From the NCBI GenBank assembly GCA_038040485.1, contig JBBPIE010000014.1:96437-160436 (forward strand): a DNA stretch of 64,000 nt, given 5' to 3'. The notes under the pieces are model-generated. The model did no database searches and was not told where the DNA came from. It saw only the letters and a program-made list of their open reading frames with translations. The stretch is from Onstottus_B arcticum (lineage in GTDB: Bacteria > Acidobacteriota > Blastocatellia > UBA7656). Position numbers and translations under genes: made by a program. Positions 17,709 through 26,780 of this stretch are shown piece after piece. Position 1 is the first letter of the stretch, and every line of letters begins with the position of its first letter.

Positions 17709-17887
17709 CGCGCAGCGGACAATTCTGCGAAAAGCCTTAACCAACACGCCGCCGAAGCAAAAGGACGAGGATGATCTCTTCAGGGAGAAGGTGAAGCGAC
17801 TAGAGATTGGACGGTAAAACACTTTGCAGAATCGGCCAAGCCTGAACGAGCTATCGGAAAGAACCCGGAAATGGTATACAAAAGCTT

Positions 17888-18292
17888 ATGAGCAAAGAGC
17901 GATTCGCGGAGCGGCAAGTGGACGTGCGCAACGCGACGCAACGGTTGATTGAAGCAGTTGACCAACCTGAAAGCGACATCGTCCGCGACGCAGTCATCCA
18001 GCGCTTCGAGTTCTCCTTCGAATTGGTCTGGAAAACGTTGAAGCTGTATCTCGAACGCCAGGGACACGAATGTGGCGGCCCTCGTCCGACGCTCAAGAAA
18101 GCCTTCGCCGAACGTCTTATAAGCACGCCCGAGGATGGGGATGTTTGGCTGCAGATGCTCGAGGATCGCAATCTCACTACCCATGCCTATGAAGAGGAAT
18201 TGGCTATTCGGATCTATCAGCACATCGTCGCTAGTTACGCGCAGCTTCTGAAAAAGATGGCCGACAAGATTCAAGCGTTCACGTGGGACTAG
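17888..18292 (+). CDS. hepT: HepT-like HEPN toxin (HI0074 family)
   Basis: The 134-residue all-helical protein matches nucleotidyltransferase substrate-binding (HI0074/HepT) proteins. The HEPN ribonuclease motif RX4HXY is intact (R94, H99, Y101 in RNLTTHAY). In characterised MntA-HepT pairs the tyrosine is AMPylated by the partner to silence the toxin. The partner nucleotidyltransferase starts only four bases downstream, so the two form one module. The start ATG 17888 is the first in frame with family similarity. Confidence 0.88.
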   Translation: MSKERFAERQVDVRNATQRLIEAVDQPESDIVRDAVIQRFEFSFELVWKTLKLYLERQGHECGGPRPTLKKAFAERLISTPEDGDVWLQMLEDRNLTTHAYEEELAIRIYQHIVASYAQLLKKMADKIQAFTWD

Positions 18293-18296
18293 AATT

Positions 18297-18614
18297 ATGA
18301 AGTCTATTGCTCTTCGAGACAAAGACATCGAGGCATTGTGTGGCGCGCTCTCGCGATTTCCCTCCGTCCAGGAAGTGCGAGTGTTCGGCTCCCGCGCGAC
18401 TGGCAGCGCCCGCCGGGCCTCCGATCTCGACCTCGCGATCTCTGCTCCAAACGCGACAGCAGAAGAATGGGCCGACCTCTTTGAGGCGCTAGAACAGGCG
18501 CCGATCATCTATGAACTGGATCTCGTTCGCCTGGATCAGACCGCCAATGCCCGGTTGCTAGAAAAGATCGAGCGCGAAGGCATAACGGTTTATCCGGAAG
18601 AGCTGAGGCCGTGA
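18297..18614 (+). CDS. mntA: MntA-like minimal nucleotidyltransferase antitoxin
   Basis: The 105-residue protein is a minimal nucleotidyltransferase. The signature GSX10DXD is exact (G31-S32 then D43-L-D45 in GSRATGSARRASDLDLA), and a later acidic strand (YELDLVRLD) supplies the third carboxylate. It is the presumed antitoxin that adds AMP to the HepT tyrosine. It follows hepT by four bases. Gene order toxin-then-antitoxin is common in this family. Confidence 0.88.
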   Translation: MKSIALRDKDIEALCGALSRFPSVQEVRVFGSRATGSARRASDLDLAISAPNATAEEWADLFEALEQAPIIYELDLVRLDQTANARLLEKIEREGITVYPEELRP

Positions 18615-18684
18615 CCCCCAATCTGGCTAGTTGTTTTTGATGTCGTTTCGTTGGCGACAGTGGTGCCCGGCGCAGGTCAGTTGC

Positions 18685-19743
18685 TCACTTCCCGAACACT
18701 AGAATCACAAAAGTATTTGGGATCATCGTCGGCCGGGGATTCGGGCGCTCGGGCGTTGGCGCAGGCGGCGGACCGAACTGAGCTGTCGCCAGATACACGT
18801 TGTGAGTCTTTGCGTCCAAAGCCATCGTGCGAGCGCCTCGCTGCGTCGGCACGTTCTCGACCACCGAGAACTTGTCCGCGGAATCCTCACGAACGACCGT
18901 CAGCGTGCCTTCTCCGTTTGAGCTAAAGGCGAGATTGGTTTCAGGGTCGAAACCCGCCGCATCCGTACCGCCACCGATTGGAAGGTCGGCGATGACCTTC
19001 CCGGTGTTCGCATCCATCACCGTCATTTTCTTGTTGCCGCAAACCGAAAACAGCCGCATGTGTTTCCGGTCAATGGCCAGGCCGGAAGGGTCTTCGCCCG
19101 GGGCTACGGACCAATGCGCCTTGGCAACGAGCTTTTTGGAATCGATAGCGACCACCTCGCTCTTATCGTCGAGGTTGACGAAGACCATGCCCTTTCCGTC
19201 GGCGACGCCGAATTCCGGATGTCCGCCAAGCGCAATCAGTCCCGCCACCTCGCCGGTCTTCGCTTCGATCGCCGTCACGTCTGAGCTTCCGCGATTGAAG
19301 GCGAAGACACGATGTGTCGCGGGATCATAGAGGATGCAGTCGGGATTTGTGCCAACTTTGACCTTGCTCAGCGGCTTGAGAGTTTTCAGGTCAAATATGG
19401 TCACCGAGCCGTCGCGGCCGTTGCTGGTGAAGCCTCGCCCGAGGTCGTCGGCAATGGCGATGCCGTGCACCCCGGGCGTGTCCGCAATCTCGCCAACCGG
19501 CTTGCCGGTGTCAGAGTCAAAGACCATCACTCTCGTGGAGCGCGAGACATAGAGTCGTCGCGCTGCGCTGTCTACTGTGAGGTAGTCCCATCCGCCTTCG
19601 CCTCCTACGTCGATTCTCTTAAGCAGATGGTAGCCCGCGCCCGGCGGCGCAGAACTTTTCTGAGCCTCGATTGTGTTGATTGAAGCCGCACCAAAAAGCG
19701 CGAACATCGCGAATGAACAACATGAAACCAGAGCCTGTCGCAT
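18685..19743 (-). CDS. Secreted YncE-like beta-propeller protein
   Basis: The 352-residue protein has a signal peptide (MRQALVSCCSFAMFALFGAA) and repeated YVTN/NHL-type blades: RLYVSRSTRVMVFDSDTGK, GVHGIAIADDLGRGF, SVTIFDLKTLKPL, HRVFAFNRGSSDVTAIEAKTG and so on. This indicates a seven-bladed periplasmic or secreted propeller of unknown ligand. ATG 19743 is chosen because GGGAGGG lies just upstream and the signal peptide starts there; the frame extends 48 bases further without support. The C-terminus is proline-rich before NTFVILVFGK. It lies downstream of the HEAT-cyclophilin gene on the same strand. Confidence 0.85.
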   Translation of the reverse strand: MRQALVSCCSFAMFALFGAASINTIEAQKSSAPPGAGYHLLKRIDVGGEGGWDYLTVDSAARRLYVSRSTRVMVFDSDTGKPVGEIADTPGVHGIAIADDLGRGFTSNGRDGSVTIFDLKTLKPLSKVKVGTNPDCILYDPATHRVFAFNRGSSDVTAIEAKTGEVAGLIALGGHPEFGVADGKGMVFVNLDDKSEVVAIDSKKLVAKAHWSVAPGEDPSGLAIDRKHMRLFSVCGNKKMTVMDANTGKVIADLPIGGGTDAAGFDPETNLAFSSNGEGTLTVVREDSADKFSVVENVPTQRGARTMALDAKTHNVYLATAQFGPPPAPTPERPNPRPTMIPNTFVILVFGK

Positions 19744-19827
19744 AAGTGTCCCTCCCTTGAACTGCCTCAGTGTTGAGCCTTTCAGTTCCACATCGTGAAG
19801 TCTGTCCGATGCGTCTCGTCCGGCTGC

Positions 19828-21999
19828 TCACTTCGGGTCGATGATCTCGACTCGTTCGATGCGGTCGCCGCGGGCGATACGGTTCACCACGTCCATTCCC
19901 TCGACTACCTGGCCAAACACAGTGTAGCCGCCATCCAGGTGCGGCTGCGGCGAGTGCGTGATGAAGAACTGACTTCCGCCGGTGTCCTTGCCCGAAAGCG
20001 CCATTCCTACCGCGCCAGTCCCATACTGCTTGAGGTTGATCTCGCAGCGAATCTGATAGCCAGGTCCGCCCTCCATATCGCCGCGCGGGTCGCCTCCCTG
20101 TATCACAAAGTTTGGAACTACCCGCATGAAAGTAAGACCGTTATAAAATCCGGATCGAGAGAGCTGGATGAAATTATCCACCGTCATCGGCGCGTCTTCA
20201 GCGTAAAGCTCGATGCGAATGTCGCCCTTCTTCGTGTGAATGACTGCGATAGGATTGCGGGCCGCCTCGCTGAGCTGCGCCATTCGTTGCCAGTAGACGC
20301 GGTCGTGTCCGGTCTTGACGCCACCGATTCGAAGAGGCTTGTCGGTAACCGCGCCGGCGCCCGACTCGAGCAAAAGCTGGGCCGCCTTCAACCTCACGAC
20401 GTAGTCCTCTTCGCGAGACTCGTCGGACAGCACGAACACGTTCATCGGCCGCTTAAGCCTGGCGGCGGCTTCTAGAATTGCAACTCGCGCGTCGTTCATC
20501 TTGTCCAGGAGCGCTGCCTTGTAAGCGGCTTCCAGAGCCTTGCCCACCACCTCGGATGCATCGCCAAGCTCGCCCAACAGAGTCGCCGCCGTCGCGCGAA
20601 CAATCACGTCTTCGGCCCTCAAGTGCTCGAGCAAAATACCCGAAACCCCTTCGGCTTTCGCAGCCGACAGCGCTTTCAGAATGTCGGGCAAGGCTCGCGG
20701 GTCGGGCTTGCCGTAAGTCCTACCGGCCAGCAGATCCAACAAGACTGACTTCGCGCGCGGGGAGGCGAGCTGGCCGAGTCCCTGCGCGTAGGCCGTCATT
20801 GCCTTCCAGTCGCCGCCGGGGAGCTTGACCGAGTCGGGCGTTTCAAAGAATTGTGCTTCGCCGAATTTGCCGGCCGCGATTTCGGCTTCGGGGCTGGAAC
20901 CAAGCTTGCCTTCGACAAATCGAAATGCCTTCAGGAACTCGAGCGCGCGCGGGTTCTTAATGTTACCGAGGGCGGTTGCGATCAACAACAGCGAGGTCTG
21001 TTGAGGCGGCACTCCATTCTTGTCACGGTCAAACGAACGATAAGCCGCAAGCTGCGCGTTGCCCAGCGACACCAGCGGCTCAACCGCGCGAGGATCGGCA
21101 ATCGTTCCGAGAGCACTGATGGCATTGGCTGCGACCCGCGAGTCTTCGTCGGCGAGCAGGCGAATCAGCGGCTCGATGGCTTGAGCCGCCTTCGCAACGC
21201 CGAGCGCGCGAGCCGCGCTCGCGCGGGCGAGCGGGTTCTTGTCGGCAAGCAAGGACAGAAGCTCGGGCGCCGCCGGGGCTATCCCATCGCGAATTCGAGC
21301 AAGCGCGTTTGCGGCTTGCCATCGAAGATCGGGGTCCCACGATCGAAGCTGTGCGGCGATGGCTTCAATCGTCGACGGCTGCCGAAGCCTGAGCAACGCC
21401 GTCAAGGCAAACGCCCCCTTGAGCTTTGCCTCTTCAGATGGCTGAGCATCAGTTGGAGGAAGCTGGCTTGCGATCGCGTCCGCAATGCCCGCAACGCCAT
21501 ACTTGCCGAGCGCAGCAGCAGACAAGGTGTTTGAACCGATCTTCCCGAGAGCTTCGATGGCGCGGGCGCGCACAACCTCGGACTTCTCGGTTGCAGGATC
21601 AAGCCGCTCGATCAAAGCGCCCACCGCATGGTGGTTTTCGATCTCGCCGAGCGAGAACGCGGCAAGCGCCCGAAACTCGGGGTTTCGGTTCTCGGCGTTC
21701 TTGTCGCCGGTGAGAACCTCAATCAGCGCCCCGAGCATCTTGGGGTAACCGATTCGTCCGAGGGCGAGAATCGTGCGGCGCCGAGCTCCGCCGTGCGGCG
21801 GCAAAAGCATGTCGGTCAACTCGCTGTTCACCGTTCGTTCGTCCTCGCACTGGATGATCTTTGGGTAGAGGATCCGCTGGGTGCGGTCGCGCTTGAGGGT
21901 TGGCTTGCGGCTGGTTACCGTCGTGGGTGGCGCCTGGGCAAACACCAGCGAGAAAAGTAGCAAGACGATAACGACGACACTAAGAGTCCGAGGCTTCAT
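19828..21999 (-). CDS. HEAT-repeat protein fused to cyclophilin-type peptidyl-prolyl isomerase
   Basis: The 723-residue exported protein begins with a signal peptide (KPRTLSVVVIVLLLFSLVFAQ). About 500 residues of HEAT repeats follow (units such as RTILALGRIGYPKMLGALIEVL and ARAIEALGKIG), then a complete cyclophilin domain at about 570-720 (FIQLSRSGFYNGLTFMRVVPNFVIQGGDP, GSQFFIT, HLDGGYTVFG). The catalytic region F-M-R-V-V and the QFFIT core are present, so isomerase activity is plausible. The HEAT array may recruit client proteins in the periplasm; this is an inference. Confidence 0.92.
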   Translation of the reverse strand: MKPRTLSVVVIVLLLFSLVFAQAPPTTVTSRKPTLKRDRTQRILYPKIIQCEDERTVNSELTDMLLPPHGGARRRTILALGRIGYPKMLGALIEVLTGDKNAENRNPEFRALAAFSLGEIENHHAVGALIERLDPATEKSEVVRARAIEALGKIGSNTLSAAALGKYGVAGIADAIASQLPPTDAQPSEEAKLKGAFALTALLRLRQPSTIEAIAAQLRSWDPDLRWQAANALARIRDGIAPAAPELLSLLADKNPLARASAARALGVAKAAQAIEPLIRLLADEDSRVAANAISALGTIADPRAVEPLVSLGNAQLAAYRSFDRDKNGVPPQQTSLLLIATALGNIKNPRALEFLKAFRFVEGKLGSSPEAEIAAGKFGEAQFFETPDSVKLPGGDWKAMTAYAQGLGQLASPRAKSVLLDLLAGRTYGKPDPRALPDILKALSAAKAEGVSGILLEHLRAEDVIVRATAATLLGELGDASEVVGKALEAAYKAALLDKMNDARVAILEAAARLKRPMNVFVLSDESREEDYVVRLKAAQLLLESGAGAVTDKPLRIGGVKTGHDRVYWQRMAQLSEAARNPIAVIHTKKGDIRIELYAEDAPMTVDNFIQLSRSGFYNGLTFMRVVPNFVIQGGDPRGDMEGGPGYQIRCEINLKQYGTGAVGMALSGKDTGGSQFFITHSPQPHLDGGYTVFGQVVEGMDVVNRIARGDRIERVEIIDPK

Positions 22000-22089
22000 A
22001 ATGAGGCTTTTCCGAGCCGCCCGAGATCAAGCGCGAGATGGCGAAGCGGCCCCAACGCATTCTAACATGCGTGAGTCGACCTTCTCTTC

Positions 22090-22488
22090 TTAGACCGTCC
22101 CTCTGTCTGGTACGTCGACGACCCGTGGGCGAAGCCAGACTTCGATTTCATCCACCTGCCGCATATCTGCTTCGACAGCAAGAACAAGCTCGATGACCTC
22201 ACGTATCGGCGTCTCAATGATTTTCCCATTCCTTTTCAGGAACTCATTGGTTAATGCCGTTGCGGTCCTCTTGTTGCCGGCAACCCAAGGGTGGTTCTTG
22301 ATCAGCCCGTAGCAGAGGGTTGCCGCCTGTCTTACCAAGTCGGCGTCTTCGTAGGCTCTGGCTTGCTTAGGTCGGGTGAGCGCTGACTCAACTAACGCAC
22401 GATCAAACACGCCGTACAGACCCTCGCGGGAAAGACGCATCAGCAAAATGTGAATCAGTACAGCTTCGGGATAAGACAGATAGGTCAT
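22090..22488 (-). CDS. Fic/Doc-family toxin
   Basis: The 132-residue protein has the Fic core HPWVAGNKRTA (H66 onward), the Doc-type variant in which GNKR replaces GNGR. Doc proteins phosphorylate EF-Tu rather than AMPylating; the change seen here fits that group. ATG 22488 (MTYLSYPEAVLIH) aligns with the family start and has AAGGAAG before it; an in-frame ATG at 22530 is possible. The gene is the last of an AbrB-ORF-Fic set on this strand. The C-terminus is acidic, then RPRVVDVPDRGTV. Confidence 0.85.
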   Translation of the reverse strand: MTYLSYPEAVLIHILLMRLSREGLYGVFDRALVESALTRPKQARAYEDADLVRQAATLCYGLIKNHPWVAGNKRTATALTNEFLKRNGKIIETPIREVIELVLAVEADMRQVDEIEVWLRPRVVDVPDRGTV

Positions 22489-22507
22489 CTTGTCTTCCTT
22501 CAGTTCT

Positions 22508-22792
22508 TCAGACTCTTCTAGCATCTTCACTCCATCTGAGGCTCTTAGAAAGCTGCTGATGAAAGGAAGTTGGTGGGATTACTTCAGGTAGGCCAAGCAA
22601 CACTTCACTCCAATCCCGCCTGGATGTCACGCAAAATAGTTCTGCCGCGTCACCTTTTAGCGGAAGATGAAGCAAAGGATTCGGCTGCTGGTGAATCCGG
22701 CGATACAGGTCGCATAGGCGACGCTGCGGCTTATGCGTGTGTATGTTGCTGAGGCCAACCCTGATCGAGTTGATGAGCTGTTCAGTCGCCAA
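22508..22792 (-). CDS. Small unrecognised ORF between AbrB and Fic genes
   Basis: A 94-codon frame starts with TTG inside the 3' end of the AbrB gene (11-base overlap) and ends near the Fic start. The protein has no family I recognise: basic N-terminal half (THKPQRRLCDLYRRIHQQ), then LFCVTSRRDWSEVLLGLPEV. The tight spacing at both ends fits an operon, but there is no clear ribosome-binding site, so it may be non-coding. Confidence 0.35.
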   Translation of the reverse strand: MATEQLINSIRVGLSNIHTHKPQRRLCDLYRRIHQQPNPLLHLPLKGDAAELFCVTSRRDWSEVLLGLPEVIPPTSFHQQLSKSLRWSEDARRV

Positions 22793-23018
22793 GGCGTTTC
22801 ATCTCGTCGAACGCGTCCTTGAATTGCTCATAGGTGTGTCGAACTGATTCGACCAGTTCTTTAGACGGCGGCGGTAGCATCTCGACTTCTAAACGCCCAT
22901 CCTTCGCGTGCAGGATCGCTATCGACCCTTCGGCCACGCCAAGCTCATGAGCTATCTCATTCGGAACGTCCACCACCCAGCCCAGGTCTGTTTTTTGGGG
23001 TGTAGTCGTACTGCTCAT
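22782..23018 (-). CDS. AbrB/MazE-family antitoxin-like protein
   Basis: The 78-residue protein has an AbrB swapped-hairpin fold: DLGWVVDVPNEIAHELGVAEGSIAILHAKDGRLEVE, then a C-terminal helix (ELVESVRHTYEQFKDAFDEM). It is probably the DNA-binding antitoxin for the Fic/Doc protein about 300 bases downstream, with a small ORF between. Confidence 0.8.
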   Translation of the reverse strand: MSSTTTPQKTDLGWVVDVPNEIAHELGVAEGSIAILHAKDGRLEVEMLPPPSKELVESVRHTYEQFKDAFDEMKRLGD

Positions 23019-23092
23019 TTCTCGCTAGTCCTTTTCGGTCCTTCAAGGCTTGGCCAATAATACTATGTTTCCTACTTCGGTTCTAGATCGAA

Positions 23093-25153
23093 TCACTCCT
23101 TGGCGACCTCGACCAGATTGTCGTAAAAGGTCGCGCCCGCGCCGATGTCGGTCAACGCTTGAGAGACCGTTTGATTCACGTTGGCTCTTCCGGGGCTCAG
23201 CTTGTTCCACCAGATCGAAAGCGCAACCGCGACGCCCGGCTTCACGCGATCGGAGATTCGTGCAAGAAGCCGGCACGAGCCTCGATCGTTCCACACCCGA
23301 ACCATCTCGCCGTCAGCGATGCCGCGATCCGCGGCGTCTTCGGCGTTGAGCTGAATGAACGGCTGGCGCTCGGCTTTGATAAACGACTTCAGGTGCGAGA
23401 AAGTCGTGTTCAAGAATGAATTAGCCGGAGGGCTCAGGAGTTGAAGCGGGTAGCGCGCCGCAAGCTCGGGCGCCGAGTCGCGCGACTCGCGCGGCGGGAT
23501 ATAGGCCGGAACAGGATCGAGCCCCATTTGCTCCAAAGTTTCTGAATAGAACTCGCACTTGCCCGACGGCGTCGTGTATCCGCCCTCCGCGAAAGGCGCG
23601 AACGTCTCAGGCAAGTTGAGCCGCGCCCAACCATCTCGTTTCAAGCGATCGAGCGTGATTCCATCGAACGGCTCATAGTCACTTGCCAGCGCCTGCCTGA
23701 TGATGTCGTCATCCGAGTCATTGAAGCAGTCGTCTTCGAAGGCCATCCTCGCGGCCAGCAACCGAAACACTTCAGCGTTTGGCTTTGCCTCGCCAAGTGG
23801 CGCGATTGCCGGCTCGTTGTATACGAGATAGTAGTGGCCGTACGGCTTGACCATATCCCGATGCTCGAGCTGCGTCGTTGCGGGCAACAGGATGTCGGCG
23901 TAGTCGGCTGTGTCGGTTTGAAACTGCTCGTGTACGACTGTGAACAGGTCCTCACGCTTGAAGCCTTCGATGACGCGAGCTTGATCGGGCGCGATCGCGG
24001 CGGGGTTCGAGTTGTAAACATAGATAGCGCGCACCGGCGGCTGGGCGGCACTGAGAGCTTCGCCAATTCGAGACATGTTGATCGTTCGGGGATTGCCGCG
24101 AGTCAAGTCCGGCCGCTCGAGGGCCCGGTTGTCGAAGTGAAAGATCCCGCTTGTCGAAAGCAGCACGCCTCCGCCGGCGTCGCGCCACGCGCCTACAAGC
24201 GCAGGCAGGCACGCTATCGCGCGAACGGCCATCCCTCCGCCTGCGTGCCGCTGCAATCCGTAGTTTACGCGGATGACGGCGGGACGCGTCTTTGCGTACT
24301 CGCGCGCAAGGCGAACGACCACTTCTTCCTCGATGCCGCAGATCGAAGCCGCGCGCGAAGCCGGAAACTCAGCCGCACGCTCACGCAGTTTGTCGAAGCC
24401 CAGAGTGTGACGTTCGATGTAGTCGCGGTCTTCGAGGCCTTCGCTGATGATCACGTTCATCATCGCCAACGCCAGCGCCGCGTCGGTTCCGGGGCGAAGC
24501 TGAATGACCTGATGACACTGGTCCATCGTGTGATTGCGATAGGGGTCGATGCCTATCAACGTGGCGCCGTTTTCAAGCGCGCGTTTGATCTCCGGCCAGA
24601 GATGGATATTGGAAGAGAGAGTGTTCGTTCCCCACAGCAGGATGAGCCGGGCGCGATGAAAGTTTTCAACGTCAGTGCCGATCTTGCTACCAAGGGTGTG
24701 GTTCATCGCTTCGCCGCCGGCGGCTGAGCAGATCGTGCGCAAGAGCTTGCTTGCGCCGAGGCGATTGAAGAACCGGCGATCCATGCTTCCGCTGTTGACG
24801 ATTCCCATCGTTCCGCCGTAGCTGAAAGGCAGGATCGCTTCGGGCCCGTCCGGCGAGTCGGCGATCTCGCGGAAGCGATTCGCAATCGTGTCTAAGGCCT
24901 CGTCCCACGAGATGCGCTCAAAGCGCCCTTCGCCTTTCGCGCCGGCACGTTTCATCGGATAAAGCACGCGGTCCGGGTTGTAGACGCGTTCGAGATAGCG
25001 GGTGACCTTGGTGCAGAGAAAGCCCTGAGTCGGCGGATGAGCGGGATCGCCCGAGACTTTAACGGCGCGGCCGTCGCTGACTTCGACGAGCATCGCGCAA
25101 GTATCCGGGCAATCGTGCGGACAAGCGGCGTGAATGACCTTAAGCTCTTGCAT
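23093..25153 (-). CDS. Molybdopterin-dependent oxidoreductase (4Fe-4S, DMSO-reductase superfamily)
   Basis: The 686-residue catalytic-type subunit has an N-terminal 4Fe-4S motif C-P-H-D-C-P-D-T-C with the fourth cysteine in GFLC. Molybdopterin-guanine-dinucleotide binding regions include LILLWGTNTLSSN and YVYNSNPAAIAPD, and the C-terminal dinucleotide domain is at about 560-680. No twin-arginine signal is visible, so it is probably cytosolic. No iron-sulfur or membrane-anchor subunit gene is adjacent. The substrate is unknown; formate dehydrogenase-like and thiosulfate/polysulfide reductase-like annotations are both common for this group. It is divergent from argH across about 140 bases. Confidence 0.9.
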   Translation of the reverse strand: MQELKVIHAACPHDCPDTCAMLVEVSDGRAVKVSGDPAHPPTQGFLCTKVTRYLERVYNPDRVLYPMKRAGAKGEGRFERISWDEALDTIANRFREIADSPDGPEAILPFSYGGTMGIVNSGSMDRRFFNRLGASKLLRTICSAAGGEAMNHTLGSKIGTDVENFHRARLILLWGTNTLSSNIHLWPEIKRALENGATLIGIDPYRNHTMDQCHQVIQLRPGTDAALALAMMNVIISEGLEDRDYIERHTLGFDKLRERAAEFPASRAASICGIEEEVVVRLAREYAKTRPAVIRVNYGLQRHAGGGMAVRAIACLPALVGAWRDAGGGVLLSTSGIFHFDNRALERPDLTRGNPRTINMSRIGEALSAAQPPVRAIYVYNSNPAAIAPDQARVIEGFKREDLFTVVHEQFQTDTADYADILLPATTQLEHRDMVKPYGHYYLVYNEPAIAPLGEAKPNAEVFRLLAARMAFEDDCFNDSDDDIIRQALASDYEPFDGITLDRLKRDGWARLNLPETFAPFAEGGYTTPSGKCEFYSETLEQMGLDPVPAYIPPRESRDSAPELAARYPLQLLSPPANSFLNTTFSHLKSFIKAERQPFIQLNAEDAADRGIADGEMVRVWNDRGSCRLLARISDRVKPGVAVALSIWWNKLSPGRANVNQTVSQALTDIGAGATFYDNLVEVAKE

Positions 25154-25178
25154 TGTTATTTGATCTCGCTACAAGAGA

Positions 25179-25262
25179 ATAGACCACTAATGACGCTGAT
25201 TCAACGAACCGGCACGGATCTGATCCGCGAGCAAGTCGCATCGGTTTCATCCGTGTTCCATT
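25179..25262. repeat. Degenerate ATAGACCACGGAT-family repeat
   Basis: ATAGACCACTAATGACGCTG at 25179 and a complementary TTTCATCCGTGTTCC end at about 25262 match a worn inverted pair of the repeat family seen at argH, argD and the GxxExxY gene. It lies in the divergent gap between the molybdopterin enzyme and argH. Confidence 0.55.
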
Positions 25263-25291
25263 CGGTCGGTCGCCATAGTATCCTGCAACGC

Positions 25292-26671
25292 ATGAAACTC
25301 TGGGGAGGCAGATTCAAAGGTGAGGCTGATGCCGGATTCGCGCGGTTCAACTCGTCTTTCGCTTTCGATCGACGCCTGATTGACGCTGACATCGAAGCGA
25401 GCCTGGCGTACGCCGAAGCGCTCGCAGCCGCCGGCGTGTTGACCGACGTTGAAGCCGCAAGGATCAGCGAAGGCCTGCGCGAGATTCAAAGACACACTGG
25501 CAACGAATCCGGTTATCTCGACAGCCGCGATGCCGAAGACGTGCACAGTTTCGTCGAAGCTGAGCTTGTAGCTGCTATAGGCGACACGGGCTACAAGCTT
25601 CACACCGGACGCAGCCGCAATGATCAAGTTGCGACCGACCTGAGGCTCTTTCTCCGAGGCGAGATCGACTCCACCCTCGGGTCGATTCGTGAGGTTCAGC
25701 GAGTTCTTGTCGAGCTTGCCGAAGCCAATCCGGATTGCGTCATCCCGGGCTACACCCACCTGCAGCGCGCCCAGCCGATTCTGTTCGCGCATTACTTGCT
25801 TGCTTACTTCGAGATGCTGAAGCGCGACCGAGGGCGTTTCCTGGAGGTTCGTTCCCGCGTCAATCAATTGCCGCTTGGAGCCGGCGCGCTCGCAGGCACG
25901 GGTTTCCCGCTGGATCGCGAAATGGTAGCGCGACGATTGGGCTTTGATGGCCTGTGCGAGAACAGCGTCGATGCGGTTAGCGACCGGGACTTTGTGATCG
26001 AGTTCATCGGCGCCGGCGCGATCGCGATGGTGCATCTTAGCCGGCTGGCTGAAGACTTGATCATCTACACAACTGCAGAGTTTGGCTTTGTTGAACTGTC
26101 TGACGCGGTTTCCACCGGCTCGTCGCTGATGCCTCAAAAGAAGAACCCCGACTCGCTCGAACTGATTCGCGGCAAGGCCGGGCGGGTGTTTGGCCATCAC
26201 ACGGCAATGCTTGCGACGATGAAGGGTTTGCCGCTCGCCTACAACAAAGACATGCAGGAAGACAAGGAAGCGTTGTTCGATACGATCGACACATTGAGCG
26301 GTTCGCTTGGAGTGATGGCGGTTGTTCTGAGAAGCGTGAAAGTAAACAGCGCGCGCACGCGCGAAGCCGCGACGGTCGGTTATCTGAACGCGACCGACCT
26401 TGCGGATTACCTTGTGCGGAAGGGCCTCGAGTTCCGAAAGGCTCACGAACTGGTCGGGCAAGTTGTGATGTATGCGATCGAGCGATGCAAACCGCTCGAG
26501 GATATCCCGTTGGAAGAATTCCGTAAGTTTTCTGCGTTGTTTGGCAACGACCTGTTCGCGGCGCTGAGCCTTGAGTCGTCGCTTACAGGCAAATCCGCGT
26601 TGGGAGGAACTTCACCCAAACGAGTGAGCGAGGCATTGGCTAAGGCTCGAGATGAAATAGACCACGGATGA
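25292..26671 (+). CDS. argH: Argininosuccinate lyase
   Basis: This enzyme splits argininosuccinate to arginine and fumarate, the last step of arginine synthesis. The 459-residue protein starts MKLWGGRFKGEAD, the classic ArgH N-terminus, and contains HTGRSRNDQVATDLRL and the superfamily signature GSSLMPQKKNPD with its mobile catalytic serine. ATG 25292 is chosen; the frame is open upstream to 25037 but overlaps the divergent molybdopterin gene. The last codons (EIDHG, then TGA) lie within the ATAGACCACGGATGA repeat. Other arg genes sit on the opposite strand further right, so argH is transcribed separately. Confidence 0.97.
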   Translation: MKLWGGRFKGEADAGFARFNSSFAFDRRLIDADIEASLAYAEALAAAGVLTDVEAARISEGLREIQRHTGNESGYLDSRDAEDVHSFVEAELVAAIGDTGYKLHTGRSRNDQVATDLRLFLRGEIDSTLGSIREVQRVLVELAEANPDCVIPGYTHLQRAQPILFAHYLLAYFEMLKRDRGRFLEVRSRVNQLPLGAGALAGTGFPLDREMVARRLGFDGLCENSVDAVSDRDFVIEFIGAGAIAMVHLSRLAEDLIIYTTAEFGFVELSDAVSTGSSLMPQKKNPDSLELIRGKAGRVFGHHTAMLATMKGLPLAYNKDMQEDKEALFDTIDTLSGSLGVMAVVLRSVKVNSARTREAATVGYLNATDLADYLVRKGLEFRKAHELVGQVVMYAIERCKPLEDIPLEEFRKFSALFGNDLFAALSLESSLTGKSALGGTSPKRVSEALAKARDEIDHG

Positions 26672-26696
26672 CGCGGGTTTGACGGATTCTCACGGA
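26656..26696. repeat. ATAGACCACGGAT-family repeat supplying the argH stop
   Basis: ATAGACCACGGATGACGCGG begins here and continues through TTTGACGGATTCTCACGGA. The TGA at 26669-26671 within it is the argH stop codon. A second direct copy starts at 26731. Confidence 0.9.
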
Positions 26697-26730
26697 AACA
26701 GATTATGGCTTGAAGCAGAGGCATTGGCAG

Positions 26731-26775
26731 AGATAGACCACGGATAACACGGGTTTGACGGATTCTCACGGATCC
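26731..26775. repeat. Left flanking repeat of GxxExxY gene
   Basis: AGATAGACCACGGATAACAC starts this direct copy of the 26656 repeat and GGATCC ends it, six bases before the GxxExxY ATG. An inverted copy lies at the other end of that gene. Confidence 0.88.
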
Positions 26776-26780
26776 AGACT

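Noticed and set aside
23834..24727. A 297-codon plus-strand frame opposite the molybdopterin oxidoreductase
   Set aside because: It lies wholly antisense to conserved motifs of that enzyme and has no motif of its own.
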